Counted from the first letter of the stretch, positions 7,741-16,559 are shown. The stretch: 50,275 nt of DNA from Pseudomonas sp. 7P_10.2_Bac1 (GCF_025465935.1 NZ_JANLNV010000091.1:1-50275), one strand, 5' to 3'. Numbers and translations: made by a program. Notes: generated by a model from the letters alone, not told the origin.

Positions 7741-7874
7741 CAGCCCTCTTCCAGATGGAGAGTGAGCTTTACCGAGCTATGTTCGGATTCAACGCCATTG
7801 CTTGCAGACCGCACACCATCACCAAGATCCCCCAATCAGTCCCCTCTCCCTCCGGGAGAGGGCTAGGGTGAGGG
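7741..7874. repeat. Terminal-inverted-repeat element, copy 2
   Basis: Same orientation as the copy at 6992-7134. From 7782 to 7874 it is identical to that copy (93 bp), including the right end GGGAGAGGGCTAGGGTGAGG. The left end is degenerate (CAGCCCTCTTCCAGATGGAG), so the left inverted repeat is broken. Confidence 0.85.
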
Positions 7875-7884
7875 CCTTCTGATT

Positions 7885-9819
7885 TTAAGCCCTGAACTGC
7901 CCCAAACTGGCCTTCAACTGCCCCGCCAGACTGTCCAGCACCTTGCCGCTGGCCGTGGTCTGCGTCACGGCCTCGGCCGCGCGTTCGGCCTGGGCATGGA
8001 TCACTTCGACCCGCCCGCGCACCGCATGGGCGCCCTGAGCTTGATGCGCTGCCGCCTTGGTCGCATCGTCTATCGCCGTGTGTACCTGCTCCACCGACGC
8101 TTGCACGGTCTTCTGAAGCTGCACGCTGCCGCGCAATACCGCTAAACCTTCATCCGCCTGACGCCCCGCCCGCGCAATCGCCGCGACCGCTTCTTTAGCG
8201 CCCTGCTGCAAGGCCACGATGTGCGCCTGAATATCGCCGGTAGAGCTTTGTGTTTTGCTCGCCAACGCACGGACTTCATCGGCCACTACCGCAAAGCCAC
8301 GCCCCGTTTCACCCGCCCGCGCTGCCTCAATGGCAGCATTCAACGCCAGCAGGTTGGTCTGCTCGGCAATGCCATGGATCACCGTCAACACCACTTCAAT
8401 CTGCTGGCTTTGCTGCGCCAGCCGCTCGATGACTTTCGCGCCCTCGCCCACTTGCCCAGCCAACGCCTCAATCAGACCACCCACCTGCGCCGAGGTCCGA
8501 GTGTTTTCATCCGTGGCCTGACGAATATCCACCACCTGTTTGAGCGCCGCCTGCATCGCCTGGCTTTCAGACTGCGCCGCATCGGCCATGGTCGATAGCG
8601 CTTCAAGGCTTTGCGCCACCTCATCGCGCTGCAACTGCGCCGCTGCATCCGCCCCGGCATTGCGCAGGGTCATCACGCCTATCTCAACCCCCGTTCGCTG
8701 CGCCACATCCCCCGCCTCGCGCACGATGGGCTGCAATTTGTCGACAAAGCGGTTGACCGCCGACGCCATGTCGCCAATCTCGTCTTTGCTGTTCAGACCT
8801 ACACGCTTGGTCAGGTCACCCTCGCCCGCCGCCAAGTCATTCAAGGCCGCGTTGAGCAGGAGCAATTTGCTCACCACACGCCGCCCCAGCACGACCGCCA
8901 GTAACAGCAAAACGCCAAGCCCGACCAGCGCCAGGCTCAAGCCAATTCGCCAGCGCAAGGCGTCCGCCGCTTCGCGCACGGTTTGTGCGGTATTGCCCTG
9001 CATCTGTGCCGCCGCCTTTTGCGCCGACTCCAAACGCGCACTCAAGGCTTTGGAACTGTCGCTGGCCGCGCCTTGCAGGCTTTCGTCGACCAGCTTGTCG
9101 CTATTCACAATCAGCGCTGCAAAGCGCTTATCCAGCGCCGCCAGCGACTGCTCGATATTGGCCGTGGAAACACCCATCAAGACCTTGCCGATCTCAACGC
9201 CGTTCGGGCTGATCGGCGCTTCGAGGTAATACACCGCCGGATCATTGCGCGCCGCATCGAGCACTTTATCCAGCGCACGGTCGCCCTTGCCCTTCTCCAG
9301 CAGCGCCTTGTTGATCGGATTATCTCGGTTGAGGTAGCGCGTCAGATGCTGCCCAGCGGCGTCGTCATACACCACGAATAGCACATTGGGATTGCGCTGA
9401 GCACGACGAGCGAAATCTGACAGCGTTGGAACATCATTGTCCCAAATGGCACGCGGCGAGACGGCAGCCAAGAGTTGCGCCATGTCGTTCGCTGAATCTT
9501 TGAGGCTCTGTTCAAGCATTTCCCAGAGCTGCATCTGCTCGTCTTTAAGACGCGGCTCAAGCCCGGCTGTGAGGCGTTGGCGAGTACTCACCGACAAGCC
9601 CTCAAGGTTGCTCTTGACCTCACGGCCAGCCAACTCCAGTTCCTGGGTCAGATGGTTGCTGTCTGCACTGAGCCCCGCATCCAGATCAGCCTCAAGGGCC
9701 GTGACCGTGCTCCGTGTCAGCGCTACAGCCACCAGCACTTGCACCAAAAGAGCGATACCTAGGGTAACGAATACCGGCCGCAACAAACGGCTTTGTAACA
9801 ATGAGAGTACGGCAGACAC
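7885..9819 (-). CDS. Methyl-accepting chemotaxis protein
   Basis: A membrane chemoreceptor of 644 residues. TM1 is about residues 11-33, followed by a ~260-residue periplasmic sensor containing a Cache/PAS-like stretch (VLFVVYDDAAGQHL ... YYLEAPISPNG); TM2 is about 291-311. A HAMP domain follows (AAGEGDLTKRVGLNSKDEIG), then the signalling helical hairpin with the conserved tip AEQTNLLALNAAIEAARAGE from about 483. There is no C-terminal CheR/CheB-tethering pentapeptide; it ends GQFRA. I chose the GTG at 9819 because GGAGGGG lies eight bases before it; the upstream GTG at 9834 overlaps this ribosome-binding site. The ligand cannot be told from sequence. Confidence 0.9.
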   Translation of the reverse strand: MSAVLSLLQSRLLRPVFVTLGIALLVQVLVAVALTRSTVTALEADLDAGLSADSNHLTQELELAGREVKSNLEGLSVSTRQRLTAGLEPRLKDEQMQLWEMLEQSLKDSANDMAQLLAAVSPRAIWDNDVPTLSDFARRAQRNPNVLFVVYDDAAGQHLTRYLNRDNPINKALLEKGKGDRALDKVLDAARNDPAVYYLEAPISPNGVEIGKVLMGVSTANIEQSLAALDKRFAALIVNSDKLVDESLQGAASDSSKALSARLESAQKAAAQMQGNTAQTVREAADALRWRIGLSLALVGLGVLLLLAVVLGRRVVSKLLLLNAALNDLAAGEGDLTKRVGLNSKDEIGDMASAVNRFVDKLQPIVREAGDVAQRTGVEIGVMTLRNAGADAAAQLQRDEVAQSLEALSTMADAAQSESQAMQAALKQVVDIRQATDENTRTSAQVGGLIEALAGQVGEGAKVIERLAQQSQQIEVVLTVIHGIAEQTNLLALNAAIEAARAGETGRGFAVVADEVRALASKTQSSTGDIQAHIVALQQGAKEAVAAIARAGRQADEGLAVLRGSVQLQKTVQASVEQVHTAIDDATKAAAHQAQGAHAVRGRVEVIHAQAERAAEAVTQTTASGKVLDSLAGQLKASLGQFRA

Positions 9820-9838
9820 AGAAAACCCCTCCACAACC

Positions 9839-9859
9839 GTGCCATTATTTTGATGGCAC
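9839..9859 (-). promoter_or_regulatory. Perfect dyad just upstream of the chemoreceptor start
   Basis: GTGCCAT (9839-9845) and ATGGCAC (9853-9859) form a 7-bp inverted repeat around a 7-nt loop, ending 20 bp before the start codon. It could be an operator half-site pair or an mRNA hairpin close to the ribosome-binding site. No regulator is identified. Confidence 0.35.
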
Positions 9860-9910
9860 TCTTATGGCGTTTTTCAAAGCAAGGGTCGTGCCGTGGGGCG
9901 AGGGGTAGCC

Positions 9911-9939
9911 GAAAACAACAAAGGGCCCCGAAGGGCCCT
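9911..9939 (-). terminator. Rho-independent terminator of purA
   Basis: On the minus strand AGGGCCC (9933-9939) pairs with GGGCCCT (9922-9928) around a TTCG loop and is followed by TTTGTTGTTTT. It lies 20-50 bases after the purA stop. Confidence 0.8.
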
Positions 9940-9959
9940 GTGTTTTACATCGCGACGTG

Positions 9960-11249
9960 TTACGCGAACGGGTGACGCAGAACGATGGTTTCGTTGCGGT
10001 CCGGACCTGTCGAGACGATGTCGATCGGCGCGCCGATCAGTGCTTCTACGCGCTTGATGTAAGCACGGGCGTTTTCTGGCAGCTCTTCCAGGGATTTGGC
10101 ACCCACGGTCGATTCGGTCCAACCCGGTACGGTTTCGTACACAGGCTCAAGGCCGACGTAGCTGTCAGCGTCGGTCGGCGCCACTTCAACACCGTTGGCG
10201 TCTTTGTAGCCGACGCAGATGTTGATGGTTTCTAGACCGTCGAGTACGTCCAGCTTGGTCAGGCAGATGCCCGAGATGCTGTTCACATCGATAGCGCGAC
10301 GCAGGATAACGGCATCGAACCAGCCGCAACGACGGGCACGACCGGTGGTTGCACCGAACTCGTGACCTTGCTTGGCCAGGTGAGCGCCGACGTCGTCGAA
10401 CAGCTCAGTCGGGAACGGGCCCGAACCTACGCGGGTGGTGTAAGCCTTGGTGATGCCCAGGATGTAGTCCAGGAACATCGGGCCAACGCCAGAACCAGTC
10501 GCAACGCCACCGGCCGTGGTGTTGGAGCTGGTCACGTACGGGTAGGTACCGTGGTCGATGTCCAGCAGCGAACCTTGCGCGCCTTCGAACATGATGTCTT
10601 TGCCAGCGCGACGCAGGTCGTGCAGCTCGGCGGTCACGTCCAGCATCAGCGGCTTGAGCAGCTCAGCGTATTCCTTGCACTCGGCCAAGGTCTTGTCGAA
10701 GTCGATGGCTGGCTCTTTGTAATAACCGACCAGCATGAAGTTGTGGTAGTCCACCAACTCACGCAGCTTGGCTTCAAAGCGCGGCATGTTCAGCAGATCG
10801 CCCACGCGCAGACCGCGACGAGCAACCTTGTCTTCGTAAGCCGGGCCAATCCCGCGACCGGTGGTACCGATCTTCAGCTCGCCACGGGCTTTTTCACGGG
10901 CCTGGTCCAGTGCAACGTGGAACGACAGGATCAGCGGGCAGGACGGGCTGATACGCAGGCGCTCACGCACCGGTACGCCTTTCTCTTCCAGCTTGACGAT
11001 TTCACGCAACAGAGCGTCGGGAGCAACCACCACGCCGTTACCGATCAGGCACTGCACGCCTTCGCGCAGTACGCCCGACGGAATCAGGTGCAGAACGGTT
11101 TTTTCGCCGTCGATCACCAAGGTGTGGCCAGCGTTGTGGCCACCTTGGTAGCGCACTACAGCGGCAGCATGTTCGGTCAGCAGATCAACGATCTTGCCTT
11201 TGCCCTCATCACCCCACTGGGTGCCCAGGACTACGACATTCTTACCCAT
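9960..11249 (-). CDS. purA: Adenylosuccinate synthetase
   Basis: Catalyses the GTP-dependent joining of IMP and aspartate to adenylosuccinate, the first committed step to AMP. The N-terminus holds the GTP-binding loop GTQWGDEGKGK with the catalytic Asp, then GGHNAGHT with the catalytic His. TTGRGIGPAYEDK and the C-terminal GTP/aspartate-binding segment (LTKLDVLDG) are also visible. Length is 429, as usual. The start is the ATG at 11249, preceded by GAGGA eight bases away; the in-frame ATG at 11264 contains that ribosome-binding site and is unlikely. It follows hisZ by 54 bases and may be transcribed with it. Confidence 0.97.
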   Translation of the reverse strand: MGKNVVVLGTQWGDEGKGKIVDLLTEHAAAVVRYQGGHNAGHTLVIDGEKTVLHLIPSGVLREGVQCLIGNGVVVAPDALLREIVKLEEKGVPVRERLRISPSCPLILSFHVALDQAREKARGELKIGTTGRGIGPAYEDKVARRGLRVGDLLNMPRFEAKLRELVDYHNFMLVGYYKEPAIDFDKTLAECKEYAELLKPLMLDVTAELHDLRRAGKDIMFEGAQGSLLDIDHGTYPYVTSSNTTAGGVATGSGVGPMFLDYILGITKAYTTRVGSGPFPTELFDDVGAHLAKQGHEFGATTGRARRCGWFDAVILRRAIDVNSISGICLTKLDVLDGLETINICVGYKDANGVEVAPTDADSYVGLEPVYETVPGWTESTVGAKSLEELPENARAYIKRVEALIGAPIDIVSTGPDRNETIVLRHPFA

Positions 11250-11303
11250 AACACTTGTCCTCATTCGCGCAAACTTGGTGCCGGCAACCGCCGGCAGGAA
11301 AAC

Positions 11304-12491
11304 TCAAGAAGCCAGCGGCACGACTTGCCACAAGCCGTTCTGCTGAATCAATTGGCGGTCGCAGTCCGCATCACGGGCGGCGGCCAGAAGCTGGCCAGGC
11401 AATGCCTGAACCACACGCTGACCTTCACTGCGAAGCTGACAGACCTGCTGCCAGAGTGCCGCATCTGTGCTGTCAGGCATCCAGATACCGCCAGACGGTA
11501 ACTCGACTTCAGCACGCCCCAGGGTCACCAGGGTTTTCAAATCGGTCGAAAATCCGGTCGCCGGGCGGGCACGCCCAAATACAGCACCGATATCGTCGTA
11601 ACGACCGCCCTGGGCGATGGAATCCCCAACACCCGGAACAAACACCGCAAACACCACACCTGTGTGGTAGTGATACCCACGCAACTCACCCAGGTCAAAA
11701 TACAGCGGCAACTGCGGGAAACGCACAGACAACCGCTCGGCAATCGCCAGCAGGTCGTCCAGAGCCGCCATGACCTGAGCCGGAGCCTTGGCCAGACGCT
11801 CACGTGCAGCAACCAGCACTTCACGGCCGCCACACAACCCCACCAAAGCCTGGAGCATGTCGGCCAATTCAGCCGGCAAACCTTCGGTCAAGGCTGTTAC
11901 TTCATCGATCGCCTTGCGTTGCAGGGCGTCGAACAATTGTTGTTCCACTTCCACCGACAGGTTGGCCGCACGGGCCAGCCCACGGTAAATACCTACATGC
12001 CCCAGGTCCATGTGCACGTCCGGCACATCGGCCAGTTGCAGCATCGCCAGCATCAGGCTGATCACTTCTACGTCGCTGCTCGGGCTGGCATCGCCATACA
12101 ACTCGGCGCCCAACTGGATCGGGCTGCGCGAGGACGACAACGCACGCGGCTGAGCATGCAGCACGCTACCGGCGTAGCACAGACGGCTTGGGCCTTCATG
12201 ACGCAAGGTATGCGCATCGATGCGCGCCACTTGCGGCGTGATGTCGGCACGAAAACCCATCTGGCGACCCGTCTTGGGGTCAATAACCTTAAAGGTCCGC
12301 AGGTCGAGGTCCTGGCCGGCCCCTGTCAGCAGGGACTCCAGGTATTCGATATGCGGGGTGACGACGAACTCATAGCCCCAGCTCTGGAACAGATCCAACA
12401 CCTGACGCCGCGCAACTTCGATGCGGGCCGCTTCAGGTGGAAGTACTTCTTCGATGCCATCTGGCAGAAGCCAGCGGTCTACCGTTGCCAT
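11304..12491 (-). CDS. hisZ: ATP phosphoribosyltransferase regulatory subunit HisZ
   Basis: A class II aminoacyl-tRNA-synthetase-like protein (395 residues) that partners the short form of HisG in the first step of histidine biosynthesis and carries the feedback site. It resembles HisRS: the N-terminus LLPDGIEEVLPPEAARIE and a motif-2-like FRADITPQVARIDAH are visible, but no tRNA-anticodon domain is evident. HisG is not in this window, as is usual in Pseudomonas, where hisZ sits beside purA. Confidence 0.95.
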   Translation of the reverse strand: MATVDRWLLPDGIEEVLPPEAARIEVARRQVLDLFQSWGYEFVVTPHIEYLESLLTGAGQDLDLRTFKVIDPKTGRQMGFRADITPQVARIDAHTLRHEGPSRLCYAGSVLHAQPRALSSSRSPIQLGAELYGDASPSSDVEVISLMLAMLQLADVPDVHMDLGHVGIYRGLARAANLSVEVEQQLFDALQRKAIDEVTALTEGLPAELADMLQALVGLCGGREVLVAARERLAKAPAQVMAALDDLLAIAERLSVRFPQLPLYFDLGELRGYHYHTGVVFAVFVPGVGDSIAQGGRYDDIGAVFGRARPATGFSTDLKTLVTLGRAEVELPSGGIWMPDSTDAALWQQVCQLRSEGQRVVQALPGQLLAAARDADCDRQLIQQNGLWQVVPLAS

Positions 12492-12578
12492 TACGCCATT
12501 CCCCTATGATCCGGGTGGCCAGCCAGCAGGCAAGCCTTGAGTAAAGCAGAACGTGGCTGCGTCTTTAGCGCGCACAGC

Positions 12579-12600
12579 AAAAAAGCCTGAATGACAGGCT
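12579..12600 (-). terminator. Terminator-like hairpin in the hisZ leader
   Basis: On the minus strand AGCCTG-TCATT-CAGGCT is followed by six T. It is the second of two same-strand terminators between hflC and hisZ, 88 bp beyond the first and about 88 bp upstream of hisZ. It might be an attenuator for hisZ-purA or the end of a short transcript. Confidence 0.7.
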
Positions 12601-12666
12601 CAGCACATTCCTCGAAAAATCTACCGACGCTGTCACAGCCATTCGGTCAATCAAACATGCAGACGC

Positions 12667-12690
12667 AAAAAAGCCGGGAATTTCCCGGCT
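12667..12690 (-). terminator. Rho-independent terminator of the hfl operon
   Basis: On the minus strand AGCCGGGAA and TTCCCGGCT form a hairpin followed by a T-run. It is the expected end of the hfq-hflX-hflK-hflC message. The rest of the 340-bp gap (12492-12834) holds a REP element, a second terminator and no gene that I can see. Confidence 0.82.
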
Positions 12691-12778
12691 GCCGCATCAT
12701 ACACACGTTTTCTAAAAGGATCACCCCGCGAGGCAATTTGCCCGCCCGGCGGAGCGCATGTAGAGGATGCTTTTTTGC

Positions 12779-12832
12779 TACAGGAGCGAGCTTTCAAGAT
12801 CAAAAGATCGCGAGGCAAGCTCGCTCCTGCAG
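12779..12832. repeat. REP element downstream of hflC
   Basis: TACAGGAGCGAGCTTTCAAG, then GATCAAAAGATCGCGAGGC and AAGCTCGCTCCTG: outer arms GGAGCGAGCTT/AAGCTCGCTCC. The left inner half is shortened compared with other copies. It lies directly after the hflC stop. Confidence 0.88.
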
Positions 12833-12834
12833 GT

Positions 12835-13707
12835 TTACTGCGCCTTGGACTTGTCCAGGTAGCGGAAGAACTCGCTGCTTGGGTCCAGAACCAATACATC
12901 GCTCTTGTTCGCAAAGCTTTCGCGATAAGCGCGCAGGCTGCGATAGAACTTGTAGAACTCCTGATCCTGACCGTAAGCCTTGGAGTAAATCGCCGCTGCC
13001 TGGGCATCGCCATCACCGCGCGCTTCTTCAGACTGGCGATAAGCCTCGGCCAAAAGAACACGACGTTGACGGTCGGCGTCAGCACGAATGCCTTCTGCCA
13101 GCTCGTTACCCTTGGCCCGGTGCTCGCGTGCTTCACGCTCACGCTCGGTGCTCATACGTTCGAACACGCTGCGGTTGACTTCCTTGGGCAGGTCAATGGC
13201 CTTGACGCGAACGTCGAGCACTTCAATGCCCAGCTCTTTCTCGGCCATTTTGTTCAGCGATGCGGTGATGTCAGCCATCAGTGCATCACGCTCACCCGAC
13301 ACCACTTCGTGCAGGGTGCGCTTACCGAACTGGTCACGCAGGCCCGATTCCAGACGACGCGACAACCGCTCGTCAGCAATCTGCTTCATACCCGAGGTCG
13401 CGGTATAGAAGCGCTCGGCATCTTTCACACGCCACTTGGCGAAGGCATCCACCATCACGGCTTTCTTTTCCAGCGTCAGGAAACGCTGTGTCGGCGCGTC
13501 CAGCGTCATCAGGCGGGCGTCGAACTTGCGCACCTGGTTGACGTAAGGAATCTTCACGTGCAGGCCCGGCTGAACATCCGCCTGAACCACACGGCCGAAG
13601 CGCAACAGCACTGCACGCTCGGTTTGCGAGACGATGTAGAAGCTGTTCCAGGCAACGATCGCCACGACAACGGCAACAATAAGGGCGATCAGCGATTTAT
13701 TGCTCAT
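12835..13707 (-). CDS. hflC: FtsH protease modulator HflC
   Basis: An SPFH/band-7 membrane protein of 290 residues. In the family HflC joins HflK in a large periplasmic complex that surrounds and modulates the FtsH protease. A single N-terminal membrane anchor (IALIVAVVVAIVAWNSFYIV) is followed by the SPFH domain, with LRFGRVVQADVQPGLHVKIP as the family signature, and a helical C-terminus. Its ATG overlaps the hflK stop by one base (TGATG), implying coupled synthesis of the two partners. Confidence 0.96.
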   Translation of the reverse strand: MSNKSLIALIVAVVVAIVAWNSFYIVSQTERAVLLRFGRVVQADVQPGLHVKIPYVNQVRKFDARLMTLDAPTQRFLTLEKKAVMVDAFAKWRVKDAERFYTATSGMKQIADERLSRRLESGLRDQFGKRTLHEVVSGERDALMADITASLNKMAEKELGIEVLDVRVKAIDLPKEVNRSVFERMSTEREREAREHRAKGNELAEGIRADADRQRRVLLAEAYRQSEEARGDGDAQAAAIYSKAYGQDQEFYKFYRSLRAYRESFANKSDVLVLDPSSEFFRYLDKSKAQ

Positions 13708-14888
13708 CAGCGACTCTCCCTGGTACGCGGTGGTGTCGGCAGATCAGTGTTGATATGCGGCATCGCATCAGAACTGCTTGCCGAAGCTGCCGAACCCGTT
13801 GCCGGGGTACTGCCAGTACGGCCTTCAATCATTTTGTCCAACGGCAAGTACAGCAGGTTGCTCTGGCCGTTCTTGTTGCCGGTCACGAGTACTTTGCTGG
13901 TGTTGCTGAAGACGTCCTGCATGGTGTCCAGATACAGACGGTCACGGGTCACGTCTGGGTTCTTGCGGTACTCGGCCACCAGCTTGGTAAAGCGATCCGC
14001 TTCACCCTTGGCGCGAGAAACCACTTCATCCCGATAACCGTTGGCATCTTCGATGATGCGCTGAGCCTGACCACGAGCTTCCGGTACAACGCCATTGGCG
14101 TAGCCTTCAGCCTGGTTGCGGGCACGCTGCTCGTCTTCACGGGCACGGATCACGTCGTCAAAGGCCTCTTGCACTTCACGCGGGGCAGCCGCGTTCTGTA
14201 CGTTGACCTGAGTTACGGTGATACCGGTTTTGTAGGTATCGAGGAAACGCTGCAGGCGCTCCTTGATCTCTACCGCCATTTGTTCACGACCATCGGTCAG
14301 CACCTGGTCCATCGACGTGGAACCCACGACGTGACGCAAGGCACTGTCTGTGGCTTGCTGCAGGCTGACTTCCGGTTGATCAACGTTCAGCACGAAATCG
14401 CGCAGGTTGCTGATCTTGTACTGCACGGTCAACGGCACTTCGACGATGTTTTCGTCTTCAGTGAGCATCTGGCCCTGCTTGGTGTACGCACGCTCACGCG
14501 TCACGTTTTCCATGTACTTTTTATCGAACGGCGGCAAGTAGATGTTCAGACCCGGCCCCACCGTGTCGTAGTACTTGCCCAGGCGCAGCACCACGGCTTG
14601 CTCCTGTTCGTCGACAACATAGACCGCGCTGTACAGCCAGATGGCTGCCATAACGACCAATACCAGGCCGAGCACACCGAAGCCGGCGCTCTTACCGCCA
14701 GAGCCACCTTCGTTGCCACCGCCACCGGTACGTTTTTTTCCACCACCGAACAACCCATTCAGGCTTTCCTGCAGCTTTCGGAAGGCCTCGTCGAGATCCG
14801 GTGGTCCCTTGCGGTCGCCATTTTTAGGGCGTTTGCTACCCCAGGGATCTTGATTGTTCGAGTTGCCACCCGGCTCATTCCAAGCCAT
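13707..14888 (-). CDS. hflK: FtsH protease modulator HflK
   Basis: The partner of HflC, 393 residues. The Gly/Asn-rich cytoplasmic N-terminus (MAWNEPGGNSNNQDPWG, then a GGG-rich stretch near 60-75) precedes one transmembrane segment (VLGLVLVVMAAIWLYSAVYV) and an SPFH domain (VVLRLGKYYDTVGPGLNIYL). The C-terminal tail is Thr/Ser/Ala-rich. The start is the ATG at 14888, with GGAG seven bases upstream; the upstream in-frame ATG overlaps this Shine-Dalgarno sequence. It is 96 bases downstream of hflX. Confidence 0.95.
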   Translation of the reverse strand: MAWNEPGGNSNNQDPWGSKRPKNGDRKGPPDLDEAFRKLQESLNGLFGGGKKRTGGGGNEGGSGGKSAGFGVLGLVLVVMAAIWLYSAVYVVDEQEQAVVLRLGKYYDTVGPGLNIYLPPFDKKYMENVTRERAYTKQGQMLTEDENIVEVPLTVQYKISNLRDFVLNVDQPEVSLQQATDSALRHVVGSTSMDQVLTDGREQMAVEIKERLQRFLDTYKTGITVTQVNVQNAAAPREVQEAFDDVIRAREDEQRARNQAEGYANGVVPEARGQAQRIIEDANGYRDEVVSRAKGEADRFTKLVAEYRKNPDVTRDRLYLDTMQDVFSNTSKVLVTGNKNGQSNLLYLPLDKMIEGRTGSTPATGSAASASSSDAMPHINTDLPTPPRTRESR

Positions 14889-14984
14889 AGCGCTCTCCAT
14901 CTGATAAAGCAAAGACGCGCCCACGGCGCGCCGACCAATGCTACAGAATGCCTACCACAGCGGCACGACCGCTTTGAGAGGCTT

Positions 14985-16286
14985 TTATTGCAAAGTGTGT
15001 TCTTCGATGAATTCCAGCGGCTGCATCCCTTCACGGCTGACCAAGCGATTGAGCTCGGAACGCGGCAGGCGTACGTCCAACAGACTGGAGCCCTCTTCGT
15101 CATGCGCTTCTTTTTGCACAACCCCCAGTTCGAAGAACTGTGCACGCAGTCGAGCAAAACGTTGCGGCAAGCGCAAGGTGCCAACGAACAAATCACTGCC
15201 CAGCAACTCGGCAATGGCCTGCTCCAGCAACTCCAGGCCTTGGCCTTCACGGGCCGACAACCAGACCCGTTGCGGTTTGCCATCGGCATCACGCTGGATC
15301 TGCGGCTCTACACCCTCAAGCAAATCGATTTTGTTGTAGACCTCAAGGATCGGCAAGTCCTGCGCGCCAATCTCGTTGAGTACCACCATCACCTGTTCGA
15401 TCTGCTGCATGCGCTCAGGCTCATGCGCGTCAATCACATGCAGCAACAAATCCGAATTGCTCGATTCTTCGAGCGTAGACCGGAATGCTTCAACAAGCTT
15501 GTGCGGAAGGTGACGAATAAAGCCCACCGTGTCGGCCAGTACAATCGGCCCCAGGTCGTCCAGATCAACACGGCGCAAGGTCGGATCGAGTGTGGCGAAC
15601 AACTGATCTGCGGCAAACACCTCAGACTGGGTGACTGCATTGAACAGCGTGGACTTGCCGGCGTTGGTATACCCCACCAGCGACACCGTAGGAATATCGG
15701 CGCGTTGGCGCCCTCTGCGGGACTGTTCACGCTGGCTGCGGACTTTTTTCAGGCGGGACTTGATCTGACTGATGCGGATACGCAACAGACGGCGGTCGGT
15801 CTCGAGCTGGGTTTCACCCGGCCCACGCATCCCGATACCGCCCCCTTGACGCTCAAGGTGAGTCCAGCCACGCACAAGACGCGTGCTCATGTGATCAAGC
15901 TGGGCCAGTTCGACCTGCAGCTTGCCCTCATGGGTACGGGCGCGTTGAGCGAAGATGTCGAGAATCAGCCCGGTACGGTCAAGCACGCGACACTCGAACA
16001 CGCGCTCCAGGTTACGCTCCTGACTGGGCGTAAGGACGTGATTGAAAATCACGATATCGACCTTCTCGGCCTTGACCAGGTCGCGTAACTCCTCGACCTT
16101 GCCACTGCCAATCAGGTACTTGGCCGATGGCCGATGACGCGGCACGTTAAAAAACGCGACGGTCTCGGCGCCAGCCGATACAGCTAACTCCTGGAACTCC
16201 TGCGGATCTTCGTGCGCCTCAGGGTCCTGAACTTCCAAGTGAACGAGAATAGCCCGCTCACCACCTCCGTGGCGCTCAAAGAACAA
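14985..16286 (-). CDS. hflX: Ribosome-associated GTPase HflX
   Basis: An OBG-HflX family GTPase (433 residues), in the family a ribosome-splitting factor during stress. The N-terminal HflX domain includes the Gly-rich segment GGGIGMRGPGETQLETDRR and a coiled-coil linker. The G domain starts near 200 with GYTNAGKSTLFNAV (G1), DTVGFIRHLPH (G3) and NKIDLL (G4). I place the start at a TTG (16286) because AGGAG lies 6 bases upstream and the next residues, FFERHGGGERA, match the usual Pseudomonas N-terminus. It follows hfq by 12 bases. Confidence 0.95.
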   Translation of the reverse strand: MFFERHGGGERAILVHLEVQDPEAHEDPQEFQELAVSAGAETVAFFNVPRHRPSAKYLIGSGKVEELRDLVKAEKVDIVIFNHVLTPSQERNLERVFECRVLDRTGLILDIFAQRARTHEGKLQVELAQLDHMSTRLVRGWTHLERQGGGIGMRGPGETQLETDRRLLRIRISQIKSRLKKVRSQREQSRRGRQRADIPTVSLVGYTNAGKSTLFNAVTQSEVFAADQLFATLDPTLRRVDLDDLGPIVLADTVGFIRHLPHKLVEAFRSTLEESSNSDLLLHVIDAHEPERMQQIEQVMVVLNEIGAQDLPILEVYNKIDLLEGVEPQIQRDADGKPQRVWLSAREGQGLELLEQAIAELLGSDLFVGTLRLPQRFARLRAQFFELGVVQKEAHDEEGSSLLDVRLPRSELNRLVSREGMQPLEFIEEHTLQ

Positions 16287-16298
16287 AGGAGACTCCTA

Positions 16299-16559
16299 TC
16301 AAGCGTTACCTGGTTCAGCGTCTGCCAGATCAGATTCGCTAGCGCTAGGCAGACGAATAGGACGTACTGGTACGACTGTCGAGATAGCGTGTTTGTAAAC
16401 CATTTGGCTCACGGTGTTTTTCAGCAGGATGACGAACTGGTCGAAAGACTCGATGGTCCCCTGCAGCTTGATCCCGTTGACCAGGTAGATGGAAACGCCA
16501 ACCTTCTCTTTACGCAAAGTATTCAAGTAAGGGTCTTGTAGCGAATGCCCTTTTGACAT
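16299..16559 (-). CDS. hfq: RNA chaperone Hfq
   Basis: An Sm-like protein of 86 residues that forms a hexamer and pairs small RNAs with mRNAs; in Pseudomonas it is also central to catabolite repression with Crc. The Sm1 motif spans VGVSIYLVNGIKLQGTIESF and Sm2 includes VYKHAISTVVP, with the YKHA signature of the proximal U-binding pocket. The C-terminal tail is short, as in pseudomonads. The start is the ATG of MSKGHSLQDPYLN; a longer in-frame extension upstream does not match the family. It sits between miaA and hflX, the classic arrangement. Confidence 0.98.
   Translation of the reverse strand: MSKGHSLQDPYLNTLRKEKVGVSIYLVNGIKLQGTIESFDQFVILLKNTVSQMVYKHAISTVVPVRPIRLPSASESDLADAEPGNA

Noticed and set aside
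6858..7835. Two minus-strand frames both beginning MGDLGDGVRSASNGVES
   Set aside because: They are translations of the two copies of the same non-coding repeat. The shared peptide reflects DNA identity, not a protein family.
13755..16088. Long plus-strand open frame (777 codons) opposite hflK and hflX
   Set aside because: It runs across two well-supported genes and the gap between them, shows no domains, and is explained by the codon bias of the opposite strand.
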